Part shown: in pieces, positions 25,734 through 36,500 of the stretch
Numbering within the stretch: position 1 is the stretch's first letter
Layout: each line of letters begins with the position of its first letter
Program-made: the position numbers and the translations under genes
The notes under the pieces: model-generated
What the model was told of the DNA's origin: nothing
Database searches by the model: none
The model's input: the letters and a program-made list of their open reading frames with translations, nothing else
Source of the DNA: Caedibacter sp052030685
Lineage (GTDB): Bacteria; Pseudomonadota; Gammaproteobacteria; Francisellales; Francisellaceae
NCBI RefSeq assembly: GCF_052030685.1
Contig: NZ_JBQAJM010000023.1
Span: forward strand, 1-38,151
DNA length: 38,151 nt
Direction: 5' to 3'

Positions 25734-26627
25734 TTATTTAGCTAATGCAAAAGGCTCCATCGCAGCTTTTAATACGCCAGCAACTTGAGTTAATAAGGCT
25801 TTTTGCTGATGATCTAACTGTGGATTATAGATACATAAAAAGGTCATACAACCAATTTCTTTAGGCAGTTCAACTAATTGTTGATGCTTATGCAAAATTT
25901 GATGATGCTTAAGGTATAATTGAAAGGCGCTGATATTCATAAAAGCAGCATCTTGCGCATTACTGGTGATATTGATAGCACTATTAAAGGTGGTGTTTGT
26001 AATAATGTTTTTATAATATTGATCGTATCGCATAAATTTCTTACTAACTTCAGAATTGACATAATTGGGTATATAGACTGAAGTATATTGTGTTTTGCTG
26101 GTGGCTGAAGCTAGGCAATTTGTACTTTGTACGATGGTTGAGGTTTCTATTTTGTGACTAATGTAATCCAGTTGATCATTTGTTAAGGCATAAAATGCCG
26201 AAATATTCTCATCTTTTTTTTCTTGTATCAATAACTGAACTACATCAGGGTCTGGGACTTGAAAAGTAAAAGTTTCAGCCAACTGCACGAGCCATTTAAT
26301 ATCAATATTTGAGATAATATTTTCTATGACGGGTGAAATCATTAAAGTCGGTTTTTGTCGTATTGATTTAAGCTTGTCATCATCTTTACTACTGAATAAC
26401 TGCTGAAGAAAATCTTTAAATAGCAAGCCTTGATTGGAAATTTTATAACTTGAAGCATTCTCAAAAAGAATAATATTAAATTCTTGCTCAATTTTTTTAA
26501 TTGCATAATACAGTTGTTGACTACTAATATTTAAGCGCTTACATGCTTTTTCCCGACTTTGTGTTTGTAATAATGTATGCACAATTATTAAATGATTCTC
26601 GTAATAGTGCTTACTAGGCTTTAGCAT
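25734..26627 (-). CDS. LysR-type transcriptional regulator (divergent)
   Basis: The product has 297 residues. The N-terminal 65 residues form a LysR winged helix (HLIIVHTLLQTQSREKACKRLNISSQQLYYAIKKIEQEFNIILFENASSYKISNQGLLF). This is followed by a linker helix and a divergent effector domain (PTLMISPVIEN... to LDHQQKALLTQVAGVLKAAM). ATG 26627 is chosen because GGAG lies 6 bases upstream. The ATG overlaps the stop of the preceding regulator (ATGCTAA), so the two are translationally coupled. It lies directly upstream of the pilus operon in the same orientation, so control of pilus expression is a natural inference. The ligand is unknown. Confidence 0.8.
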   Translation of the reverse strand: MLKPSKHYYENHLIIVHTLLQTQSREKACKRLNISSQQLYYAIKKIEQEFNIILFENASSYKISNQGLLFKDFLQQLFSSKDDDKLKSIRQKPTLMISPVIENIISNIDIKWLVQLAETFTFQVPDPDVVQLLIQEKKDENISAFYALTNDQLDYISHKIETSTIVQSTNCLASATSKTQYTSVYIPNYVNSEVSKKFMRYDQYYKNIITNTTFNSAINITSNAQDAAFMNISAFQLYLKHHQILHKHQQLVELPKEIGCMTFLCIYNPQLDHQQKALLTQVAGVLKAAMEPFALAK

Positions 26628-27536
26628 GCAACGCTCCATTCATGCTCGATCGATGAAGCTTCAGTCGTATTATTCTTGTTTAAGTTCAGCTTACCTAACA
26701 ATGATTCGATCATCGCTACATCCTGATCGTATTTCTGCGCTGAAATACTAAATTTAATATGTTCAATAGAAGGGTTCAGCACATAGCATTTTAGCTTATG
26801 ACTGATATTGGCTAGTCCACAATACGCTTTTTGTGAGGTTAAAAAGACGGATTTAGGCATCGAAAGCATCAATGGAATATTAGAAGACGCCTTGCATTGA
26901 ACGATAGAGTATCCAGATTTTGCCAAAGTTTTAGCGACATGACGATAATAAGGTGCTGCAAGGTCACTGTAGTAAAGCGTTGTACACTGATCCAAATCAC
27001 CCACAGCAAAAAGCGTCAATTCATCGACAATAACCGATGCCTGTACTCTGCCTAGGTATTGCGTACTATCATCAACATCAATCACAATTGCTGAAGCAGG
27101 TAGTTCATTCCATTCAAGTTTGTCATAGATCTTAACTGAAAAATTCTCATGCAACAGTCGTTGAGTATCCTCTGGGAAAAAATCATAGCATATTTGTCGT
27201 ATATATATTACGTCGTTTCATCATGGTGCTAGATTGATTCATTGAGGTTATTTTATGAATAAAATCATCATATATAGGTTTCACTGTTTCTAAAATTTTC
27301 TGTAGGTCTTGATAGAGTCTATCCGCCTGCGCTGTTGCTTCAAGCCCATATTTAGTCCGAAAAAATAGATCATTTCCTACTTCACTGGCTAGTTTCTTCA
27401 TTTGAGTTGATATATTTGAACTGGTTGTTTCAAAATATTTAGCAGTTTCTTTAACTGAAAGTTTTTCATAAAGCTCAGAAAATATAAGATAACGCCTTTG
27501 TAATAATTTATGTTGATCATTTTCTAATTTAATCAT
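26621..27536 (-). pseudogene. LysR-type transcriptional regulator split by a frameshift
   Basis: Two pieces together make one normal-length (about 304 residues) LysR-type regulator. The first (27536-27183, 117 residues) has the winged helix (RYLIFSELYEKLSVKETAKYFETTSSNISTQMKKLASEVGNDLFFRTKYGL) and the start of the effector domain (MKRRNIYTTNML), then stops at TGA 27185-27183. The second continues in the next frame (YDFFPEDTQRLLHENFSVKIYDKLEWNELPASAIVIDVDDS) to TAA 26623-26621. It has no start codon with a ribosome site of its own, only an internal TTG at 27154. Joining them needs a +1 shift at CTA TGA, next to a T6 run. An AAGGGG site precedes the first ATG. The gene overlaps the next regulator and may have regulated the pilus with it. 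A sequencing error or programmed frameshifting are alternatives. Confidence 0.75.
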
Positions 27537-27573
27537 TTTCCCCTTCCTCTTTGTGCTAAAACTAAACTGTGTT

Positions 27574-27611
27574 TTTCTTAACTCGAAAATCTAGATTTTT
27601 GAGTTAAGAAA
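27574..27611. promoter_or_regulatory. 38-bp near-perfect palindrome upstream of the split LysR gene
   Basis: Arms centred on 27592/27593 are complementary over 38 bp with a single mismatched pair (27585 versus 27600). The centre is AAAATCTAGATTTT and the outer arms are CTTAACTC / GAGTTAAG. It lies 37 bp upstream of the ATG of the regulator. It may be an operator for autoregulation or an RNA hairpin in the leader; there is no T-tract to suggest a terminator. Confidence 0.7.
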
Positions 27612-28030
27612 GCAATCAATCACCTCAAAAAGGCAATCGCAATAGCTATATTAATTATGAGGGGAGGGGTTGTTGATAATAAGTCAATGATCTCATTCTA
27701 ATCATATTATAAATTTATGTAAATATTTATGTTTTAAAAATAGTGAATTAAGTTTATCTAAACAAATTTATTCATAATGTTAGATGACAACACCACGCAT
27801 CCATGTGCACAACGATATTGTCTGACTTGCCATCCTGAATCAGGATGGTGTGAGAGTAGAATAACCAGGCTCGATGGACGGTTATTGCCCCTCCTAAAGC
27901 TAGTGTTATTAGTTTGTGATAGGGATATTTATCTCAATTTATAACAAAAAAGCCACTAACAACTTTAATTGTTAGTGGCTTATAGGTTATGTCATCTCTA
28001 TCATCCTTGATAGAGCGAATTGATTAAGGC
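27612..28030. other. Intergenic region between chitinase and LysR-type gene
   Basis: This AT-rich gap carries a near-perfect 19-bp palindrome at 27830-27848 (CCATCCTGA-A-TCAGGATGG) preceded by TCTGACTTG, and the chitinase terminator at 27946-27980. I see no gene. The CATCCTGA/TCAGGATG block resembles widely dispersed intergenic palindromes of proteobacteria. Confidence 0.5.
27946..27980 (-). terminator. Rho-independent terminator of the chitinase gene
   Basis: A perfect 12-bp stem (27951-27962 with 27969-27980, AGCCACTAACAA / TTGTTAGTGGCT) has a 6-base loop and, on the minus strand, runs into six T (27951-27946). It begins 50 bp after the chitinase stop. Confidence 0.9.
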
Positions 28031-31000
28031 TTAAAGCACATTCTTAATTGCAGTAACAAAAGGATTTCCTGCTGTTACATCCTTATCAATTTCCCAAGTC
28101 ATGGCCCCACCAAAGTGTTTATCGGATAATAAACGTTGGTATTGTGATGCCATATCAGCATAGGCGTTATCTCTTTCAACACCATGGAAAATTGTCCCAG
28201 CACCACCTGAGTCAGCAGTTGCTGGTTCACCTGGGACAATCAATGTTTTACTTGGTGTGATTGATTTTAACTGTTGGAAGCTGTTGTAAATAAACTCAGC
28301 AGTTGTTTCATCAGCAGCGTTTGCATCTGACTTTGTAACAAGCTTTCCTGTTTCATCTACATAATTTCCACCAGTGTTGTATTCCTGAACAAACAAGTAA
28401 TCGAACAAGCCCTTTGCAATTGCATCATTATAGACTTGTTCTGTGCCTGTGTTCACATACTGTAAAGAATCACCTACTTTGTTAACCTGTGGTGCACCGG
28501 TAATAATGATTTCTGGCTTTAAGGCACGAAGGTCTTGAATAAACTCACTTAGCTGAGCACCAGTGAATCCATTAATACCCTCTAGATCAAAGTCTAAGCC
28601 ATCAAACCCATACTTGTTCAATATATCTACAGTACTTTGCGCCAACACTTTTAGATCCCCATTACCAGGGTTAAATGTATTGTTAGCACCACCGACAGAT
28701 ACTAAAGCGTATTGTAAACCATCATTGGCTTTAGCACTTTGGATATCAGCTTTTATTTTCGCTGGTGAATCTGTACCATCTCCTGAGTATTTTTCATAAG
28801 CTAGAAACTCAGGCATCTTCGCACCACTTGAATCGATCGTTAAAAATGATCCAATCACTGTGTTATAACCAATTTTAGCGGCTCCTGAGATGGATACTGA
28901 TTTATTCCAGTCCATTGGCAAATAGCCCGCCAACAACGTTTTGACTTGACGCTCTTGATAGCTTACTGCACTGTTACCGACTATAGCGCCATCCTTAATG
29001 GTTATTGCATCATTAGTAATATAAACATTGCCATTATAACGCACACCTTGAAAGCTAACGTGATAAGTACCAATTGCAGGAACATGCGAAAGCACATCGC
29101 TTGTTGAAGTCAATGCAATATTTTCACTGTATTGACCATTAGATACTATCGCTTTAGCCGTTGCACCTTCTGGCAATCCTGATAATGAGAAACTCACATC
29201 ATCATAGTGCAGTGTTGAACGACTAAATACGATGCTTACAGGAATGCTACTCTTAGCATCAGCCGTCACATTCACGGTAGAAGGAGATACGCTTGCCACA
29301 TAGACCGCATTATTATTTGTGTCGATAATTGGTGAAACGTTAAGTGTATAGCTTCCTTGTGCCAATGGGATATCACCACCTGAGATACTTACAGATTGTG
29401 ATTTACCATTAACATCAATCGAAACAGTATCTGCATTTGGCACACTTCCTAAAAAGCTAGCTTGAATTTTACTAACATAATACACGCCAAGGTCAGTCCA
29501 TACCTTTCCTGCACCTGAATTTATATCAGGCTCATCATTTTGATTCCACCAGTTTGCTTTATAACGGTGATTGTTATAAATCACAATATCACCACCAGTA
29601 TAAACAGCATTTGCTTTCCAAGTGTTTGTTAAGTTTGAAGGTGTTGCTTTGCTCGTAGTAAACTGAGTCTGTGTTGATATATCAGCACAATCAGCAGCAC
29701 TTGCCGTCACAATAACCGTATATTGCGTATTTGCAGTCAAACCTGACAAATTAGCACTTTCACCAGCACCACTAGCAATTTGCGTATCACCTTGCTTAAC
29801 AACATAGGAATAACTTACTGTCTCAGCATTAGGTGAGGCAGCAGCACTCCAGTTAATTGTAGCACCGCTATCCGTAATATTGCTCACATTTGGAGACGTT
29901 GACCAATTCAAAGTTTCTTGAGATTGGTTGTTGTTTGCATTTGTTTTAAATGAAACTTCTTTAATTAATGCACTACAACCATCAGCAGTAGCCGTTACTT
30001 TAAGGGTGTAAGCATCTCCTGCAGACAAGTTAGCAAAAGAAGCACTTGTACCTGCGCCTGATTTAATCGCGTTACCATTGCTATCTGTTAAAACATAGCT
30101 ATAAGTTACTTGCTCACTTTGTCCTGCTACTTTAGCACCCCAAGCAGCATGCGCAGAGCTCTTGGTAATGCTATCAACTTGTGGCGCATTAACCCATGAT
30201 AATTTCAAAGTATTATTTAGATTAACAGGCTTTAGACCATGCTGTGAATAATAAGCATGGATTTTATCTGCCAACCAACCATTATCTTCATTTCCTCCTG
30301 TTGGATAAGCAATACTGACTGAAGCAGGCCCCAAAGATCCCCATAGGATTGAGAATACACCCATATTTTTTTGCAAATCTTCTATATGGGACACTGTCCA
30401 ATTATATGGTGGCTCATTACTGATATTATCAAATAGATAGCTAAATGTATTGTTATCTTTTGTTCTGTAGAGCCCCTGTGTATATGAAGTAAATGGTACA
30501 TTTTCAAATGCTTTAAGATTTGAACTACTCAAAGCTGTATCACTACCAAACACATAGTCTGTTGCCGTAGAAGCATAATCATTAATGGTTGTGTCATTTT
30601 TAGTTGACAAGTGACTTCCAGGTAATTGGAATAACATAATGGGTGCATTAGCAAGATCGACATGTAAGCCTTGAACAAATGAAAAATACACTTGCCAATC
30701 TAAAGCATTAAACAATCTTCCTTGCCCAACTGTATAATTATTTGTTGTACTATTTTGATATATTACATCTTGTCCATATTTATCAAGTGCATAAAAATCT
30801 GGATTGTATGGATTATTAACGTTATATACATTAGTAAGCTTCAAGAATTCCGCTTCACGTTTCGCTAGAATATTAATTAACTCATTATTAATTGAGCCAT
30901 CTTTATCTGCATAATGAATCCAATTAATACCACCGCCAATATAGGCATATTTTTGCGGCAATGGAACCGACGGTAAAATCTTGATATCTTCATTCACATA

Positions 31001-33067
31001 AATATTGCCTGACCATCCAAATGGAATATTAGGGGCGATGGTTTTTATCCACCAGTTAATCGTTTGCACGTATAATGCAAAATCGTTTTCAGGATTTGTG
31101 TTTAGATATTTTTCTGAATATTTTTCATACTCTTGATATACCTGACCGTCTTTGGTAATAACACCTTTATTTATAAGATCATTGATTGCTGCATCTAGAG
31201 CAGGTTTAACATCAATCTTAGTTACATCACCAGCGACGCCACTTGCGCTACCCCAGTTTACTTGGCAGTTGTAATAGGTACAGTTTTGAAATACTGAAGC
31301 AAAGTCAGGGTTAACAACTATCGTACCTGGCAAACCATCATTTGTGTAAGCTGATTGAAGCTTATTAGCAATAAAATAAATATTTTCAAATCTAGCTTCA
31401 ATATGATCTTTGGATGATAAATCTGAGTTCAATCCTCCCGAGAAATTCGCAGTATAGGTGACTACAATCGGGTGGATGCTCATATTATATTCTTTATTCT
31501 TTGACGTAGCATCATCAATCGCTTTAGCAAACTTAATCAAATTTGTGGTTTTAGTCGCTTCAGGGTCATAAACATCACCTGATTTACCTAATCCACCGCC
31601 ATCACTGTAAGTGTAGACCGCATCAAATGGCTCACGTGATTTAAATCTATCAACATTTGCCATTGTGTTCGTCGTAATAGCACCCATACCAATATATTGA
31701 CTAGGCCAACCTTTTACGGCGGCATCATGCGGTGTTACTTTTTTAGCTATGAAGTCCATCTTAACGCTATTGGTATTATTATTATCTAAAATAGTAACTG
31801 TCTGTTGAGCGGCATCATATTCATAATCACCATCAATAACTGAACTTGCTTGAACCGTATATTGTCCTGGCTCTAAATCCAAGGTTAGATTGCTGGTGTT
31901 TCCAGTTTCTTTAGTCGCAACTGTTTTTCCTTCTTTGATAAAACTTAGTGTTGTTGTATCATCTGCAACGAGTCCAGACACGCTAACTGATACTTTCTGA
32001 GTCTTAATAATTGGCGTTACATCTGCGCTAATTTTAATCTGGTAATTATCTTGACTACTTTGCAATGTAATATCATTACTACTGAAATTAAAGTCATATT
32101 TCTGACCATTAATCGTTTGCTCATTGATTGAGAAATGGTATGTATGACCATCCAATAAGCTAATGCCTTTAGTATCATTATCCCAATCTATTGTCAATGT
32201 TTGCGTTTTTCCTGATGTTTGATCAGTAATACTTAGCTGAAGTGGTAAAGCACCTTGCGGTTTGACAACACCCAAGACAAAGCTCACATTTGATGATTCG
32301 ACATGCGGTGCTGTATAGGTTATTTTATCATTCACAGTTTCATTGCCTTTAATTACCACATCACTAGATGATAAGGTCAACACGCCATGTTGACTAGTAT
32401 GCGCAAAAACCAAGTACTCACCCGCAGGTAAGCTTACTTTACCACCTAGTTTTATCAAATCACTTTGTGAAAAGCTTTTTACAACTGCATTGGTCAATTT
32501 ATTATTGATTGTATAAGTTGCATCTGCTGGGATATTGCTATTATCAAAACTAAAGTTTAAGGTCCCATTACTGACTACTGGTTGAGGATTAACGCCAGGG
32601 AGATATACCTTATTAGGTGCTGAAACACCAAAGTTTACGGTAATATAATCATTTGGTTGCAATACGATAGGACTTACTTTACCTGACCAATCAGCGCTTG
32701 GCTTCACTGCATAAACACTTATCGATCTGCCGTTATCATTTAATTGCTGAACCAAGCTTTCACTAGCATGATATTTCCAAGCATTAGTCACATGTGTCAA
32801 ATCAACACCTACCCAACCAATATTTTGAGAGTCACCAAAATACAAAGGCGTGCTTGATATAGTCACAGGACTCTGTGATGTGTTTTTGAATATAACCTTT
32901 TCATTGATCCACCATTGATTACCAGAATGAGATTCCTCGGCAGTAATACCTTGTGGTAATGAAAACTTAGCCGAAGGGCTACTATTTGCCTGAGCCATTG
33001 CCATAAAAGGCAATGCCCCTCCTATCACACAAGTCAATATAGCGCTACATATTTTCTTTTTTTTCAT
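28031..33067 (-). CDS. Secreted multi-domain chitinase (GH18, FnIII, CBM5/12)
   Basis: The product has 1,678 residues with a signal peptide (MKKKKICSAILTCVIGGALPFMAMA). Residues about 30-165 form a beta-sandwich of CBM type. About 170-455 holds three related beta-sandwich repeats. About 460-950 is a large unassigned domain beginning KGWPSQYIGMGAITTN. Two FnIII domains follow (about 955-1043 and 1048-1135), then a CBM5/12 chitin-binding module (about 1146-1192, with aromatic VYTGGDIVIYNNHRYKANWW), two more beta-sandwich units, and a C-terminal GH18 catalytic domain (about 1372-1678). The GH18 part has the SxGG strand ALVSVGGAN and the DxxDxDxE motif DGLDFDLEG with acid Glu1496. It hydrolyses beta-1,4-GlcNAc polymers outside the cell. 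GGGGA precedes the ATG. A strong terminator follows. It diverges from the Asp-box protein at 33540. Confidence 0.92.
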   Translation of the reverse strand: MKKKKICSAILTCVIGGALPFMAMAQANSSPSAKFSLPQGITAEESHSGNQWWINEKVIFKNTSQSPVTISSTPLYFGDSQNIGWVGVDLTHVTNAWKYHASESLVQQLNDNGRSISVYAVKPSADWSGKVSPIVLQPNDYITVNFGVSAPNKVYLPGVNPQPVVSNGTLNFSFDNSNIPADATYTINNKLTNAVVKSFSQSDLIKLGGKVSLPAGEYLVFAHTSQHGVLTLSSSDVVIKGNETVNDKITYTAPHVESSNVSFVLGVVKPQGALPLQLSITDQTSGKTQTLTIDWDNDTKGISLLDGHTYHFSINEQTINGQKYDFNFSSNDITLQSSQDNYQIKISADVTPIIKTQKVSVSVSGLVADDTTTLSFIKEGKTVATKETGNTSNLTLDLEPGQYTVQASSVIDGDYEYDAAQQTVTILDNNNTNSVKMDFIAKKVTPHDAAVKGWPSQYIGMGAITTNTMANVDRFKSREPFDAVYTYSDGGGLGKSGDVYDPEATKTTNLIKFAKAIDDATSKNKEYNMSIHPIVVTYTANFSGGLNSDLSSKDHIEARFENIYFIANKLQSAYTNDGLPGTIVVNPDFASVFQNCTYYNCQVNWGSASGVAGDVTKIDVKPALDAAINDLINKGVITKDGQVYQEYEKYSEKYLNTNPENDFALYVQTINWWIKTIAPNIPFGWSGNIYVNEDIKILPSVPLPQKYAYIGGGINWIHYADKDGSINNELINILAKREAEFLKLTNVYNVNNPYNPDFYALDKYGQDVIYQNSTTNNYTVGQGRLFNALDWQVYFSFVQGLHVDLANAPIMLFQLPGSHLSTKNDTTINDYASTATDYVFGSDTALSSSNLKAFENVPFTSYTQGLYRTKDNNTFSYLFDNISNEPPYNWTVSHIEDLQKNMGVFSILWGSLGPASVSIAYPTGGNEDNGWLADKIHAYYSQHGLKPVNLNNTLKLSWVNAPQVDSITKSSAHAAWGAKVAGQSEQVTYSYVLTDSNGNAIKSGAGTSASFANLSAGDAYTLKVTATADGCSALIKEVSFKTNANNNQSQETLNWSTSPNVSNITDSGATINWSAAASPNAETVSYSYVVKQGDTQIASGAGESANLSGLTANTQYTVIVTASAADCADISTQTQFTTSKATPSNLTNTWKANAVYTGGDIVIYNNHRYKANWWNQNDEPDINSGAGKVWTDLGVYYVSKIQASFLGSVPNADTVSIDVNGKSQSVSISGGDIPLAQGSYTLNVSPIIDTNNNAVYVASVSPSTVNVTADAKSSIPVSIVFSRSTLHYDDVSFSLSGLPEGATAKAIVSNGQYSENIALTSTSDVLSHVPAIGTYHVSFQGVRYNGNVYITNDAITIKDGAIVGNSAVSYQERQVKTLLAGYLPMDWNKSVSISGAAKIGYNTVIGSFLTIDSSGAKMPEFLAYEKYSGDGTDSPAKIKADIQSAKANDGLQYALVSVGGANNTFNPGNGDLKVLAQSTVDILNKYGFDGLDFDLEGINGFTGAQLSEFIQDLRALKPEIIITGAPQVNKVGDSLQYVNTGTEQVYNDAIAKGLFDYLFVQEYNTGGNYVDETGKLVTKSDANAADETTAEFIYNSFQQLKSITPSKTLIVPGEPATADSGGAGTIFHGVERDNAYADMASQYQRLLSDKHFGGAMTWEIDKDVTAGNPFVTAIKNVL

Positions 33068-33539
33068 AATAAATAATTCCCCGAATTAATATTTACAGTC
33101 AATACAACTAATCTGTTTACAGATGTCATATAGACATAACAATGTATATTACCTTTTTACATTAAAGACCAAATGAATATTCGATGCTCTAGAGTATAAA
33201 GGCAAACACCTGTGTTTTATAAATAATGATCAGAACAATAGCTTGCTCTAAACCACATCTATAAAACCCTTTGATCGTATAAGGAAAACATAAGTATTAA
33301 AATGACATTCATTATTTTAAGTTAAAATTCATTTATAACTTAATGGCACTATCTTTAGTAGGATGACAAGTCAGAGGCTGTCATTGCGAGCACGAGCGGT
33401 ATAGTATATTCCTTAGAATTTAAAAAACATAAGTAATAATAAAACAAGAAATCTTATTGACAATTAGTTTAATTAATCAATATTAGCTCGCTCAATCATA
33501 AGGTATTTATATCGAAATCAAACTTAATCTGGGGGGATT
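33068..33539. other. Divergent intergenic control region of the chitin locus
   Basis: This 472-bp AT-rich gap between two divergent chitin-related genes must hold both promoters. No convincing -35/-10 pair stands out. Small dyads lie near the chitinase side (ATGTC-ATATA-GACAT around 33124-33138). 33360-33390 carries GGATGACAAGTCAGA and GTCATTGCGAGC, which resemble remnants of dispersed intergenic palindromes. No ORF of note is present. Confidence 0.5.
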
Positions 33540-36500
33540 ATGAAAAGACGGATACAATTAATCATCATTGCTTTGCTTATGCTTATGTTGGGAATTAGCA
33601 TAAGCATGTACTTACAATATTTATATTATCAACATGATAATCAGATAAGATATAACGCTAAACCAATGAGTATGATCGTTGGCGATGACGATGATGACGA
33701 TGACGATGATACTAGGCCTAAGCTTAGCGAGAAAAACCGTGATAGAAGCCCATCCGAAGCAAAGCAGATTCATCAAGAACTACAGCTTTTGAAAAACAGT
33801 CAATCAGTGGCTCATCCACAGTACGGCACATGGCTCTCCAAAGGCCCTGATAATCAACCAGGTTGTTGGCAGATGACTGAATTTGATGAGCGTGATAACA
33901 CTGTTTGGGGAATGACATGTGGACATTCTGGAGGAACGCAATCTATCTTTAAGGGCAGCTTAGCAGGAGATGATTTTAAATTAATATCAGGTCAACTCCC
34001 TTATCGATTTAACAGTATGATATTTACGCAATCAACTGACCATAAGCAACGACTGTTAGTCGCCATTAATAATGGTCAAATAAAATATACTGATAATGAT
34101 GGTACAACTTGGCAATCATCTCAGGGTTTGTTAGACAATATTACTCAATTGATCATAAATCGCCAAACAGATACAGGACAATGGAAACTATACGCTACTG
34201 ATGACCAAAGAGTTTATGTTTCCATTGATGACGGTAGTCACTTTAGTGTACTTGAAGATTTTGGCAGTAAACAGAAAATGAGCTTATACTCACCTCGTTA
34301 CAATAATCAACCCAATAATGGTAATGTTTACCTAACTAGAAACGGTAACTTCTATCAATTAAAAAATAATGAATCTACATTTACCAAGCTAGGGTCATGG
34401 CAATATAAACCCAGTGATCGATTCGTTATTGGTGGTGATAGTCGTTTACTTATTATTTGTAATCGAGATGATGATTACAAGTACTTAACAAGTACTGATG
34501 GTGGTGCATCATGGGTAATGCAGCCAGGCTCTAGCTACCCTGGTGATTTCATTTCAACAGACCCTGAAAATCCAAATATCCTAATTGGTGGATACATGAA
34601 TCCAGCATTTTCATTTGATGGAGCCAAAAGTTTTCTAACCCCTAATATATGGTGGATGCACCAAGTTGCTTTACCGAATGATCAAGATATGCGTTCGCGA
34701 GTTCGTATCCATGCAGATCATGGCTCATCGCAGTTTTTTTATGATAAATCAGGCAAACTATTTACATTAAATAGTACCGATGGTGGCATTTATCGATCCT
34801 ATAAAGATTGGACAATAACTGATATAAATCAATGGACGACAGGGGAGTATTATGATTATCAATTACCCAATGAAGTCTACTATAATATCACTTTATATGG
34901 AGCTCAAACCGCTGAAATATACAGACAATCTATGGTGACAGGTTGGCAGAATCCCGACGACATTGTTATAGGAACACAAGATCAGGGTGATGAAACTTCG
35001 TTTAGTCAAACAGATCAAGACTCTCTTTTGCATTTTACGCAAGCACCTTATGGTGATGGTGGAACATTTATATCCAGTGAGCTTAGTCATGTTATCTGGC
35101 AATTAAGAGGAAATAATCCCGTTAGCATCACACCTCCAGCACCTGAATATAACGGTAGTAATTTCTTAGGTATCCGAGCAATAAGTACTGATCATGCGCT
35201 TACTTTACCAATACCCTATAGTGCTAATTTTAGAGTAATGATCGACAAAGAGCATCCTGATAATATCGTTTGGATCTGGAACGCTTCTAAACTATTTGAA
35301 GCAATATGGTCGAATGAAAATCAAACTTACACTTTAAAGTACAGCTCACCAAACAATTCAAGTGGTAATTTTAGTGGATTTGATCAATATAGTGCTGACC
35401 CTAATATTTTATATGTTATTCGTGGCAATAGCTTATACAGAAGTACTGATAAAGGTGATAACTGGTTACTTATCAGTGATCATTTACCGATGAATGAAAC
35501 GAGTGACTGTGTATTATGGGTATCTCCTGTGGATTATAAGAACATCTTATTTTACTGTCCTGCAAGTACGAATAATTCCTGGTATAGCGAAGATGATGGA
35601 ACAACAATGCAAAATGTATCAGGCATACTTCCTCACTCTGCTCTCATAGCACAAAAACTACAAGGAACACCCGATGGACGACTTGTTTTTGTAGGTACTA
35701 CTCTTGGTCCTTTTGTTTTTGATACTCTACTAAGACAATGGTTTAGTTTACTAGATGCTAAAACGCCAATCTTTATGACACAAGATATAAGTTATATACC
35801 CAGTATCAATACAATACGCTTTGGGACTTGGGGTCTGGGGATTTACGACTTTCAGATTACCATAAATCCAAAACTTGCTTTTTCACAAGATAAGATTGAT
35901 TTTAATACATCACAACAGCAAAGCGTAACAACGAAACAGATTACGATTACAAATATTGGTTTAGTTTCTGCAAAACTGGGTAAAGTAACTGGACTTAGCC
36001 ATCCTTTATCAACAAACTTTTCACAGCAATGTGAATCTAAAGTGCTCTTTACTGGTGATTCATGCACATTTAGCATTAATATGGATACATCCAATGTTAT
36101 TTCAGGATCACAAACAGCTACTATCAATATTGAAAATAGTCAAATCACATCAGACTTAACGGTTAACTATCATATAGTAAATGATTGTCAGGACCCAAAT
36201 GCCAAACAATATCCAGATTTTGGTGATACTACGCAAGACCATTATAATGCTGGAGATGTTGTCAACTACCATAAATATCTTTGGCAAGCACAATATTGGG
36301 TGTCAAAAAATGTTGTGCCAACGACACCTAATAGTGGTTGGAAATTATTTGAAATACCTAAGGGTATCGTATTTAAATGGGATTCAAGCATTGCCTACCA
36401 TAGTGGCGATGTTGTCGCATATAACGATAATGAATATCAAGCCAAATGGTGGACTCGAGGAAATAAACCCTCATCTAAAATGTATGGTCAATGGAAGGAT

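Noticed and set aside
27183..27190. Programmed +1 frameshift as in prfB for the split regulator
   Set aside because: CTA TGA resembles the site, but there is no SD-like stimulator upstream; a mutation or sequencing error is simpler.
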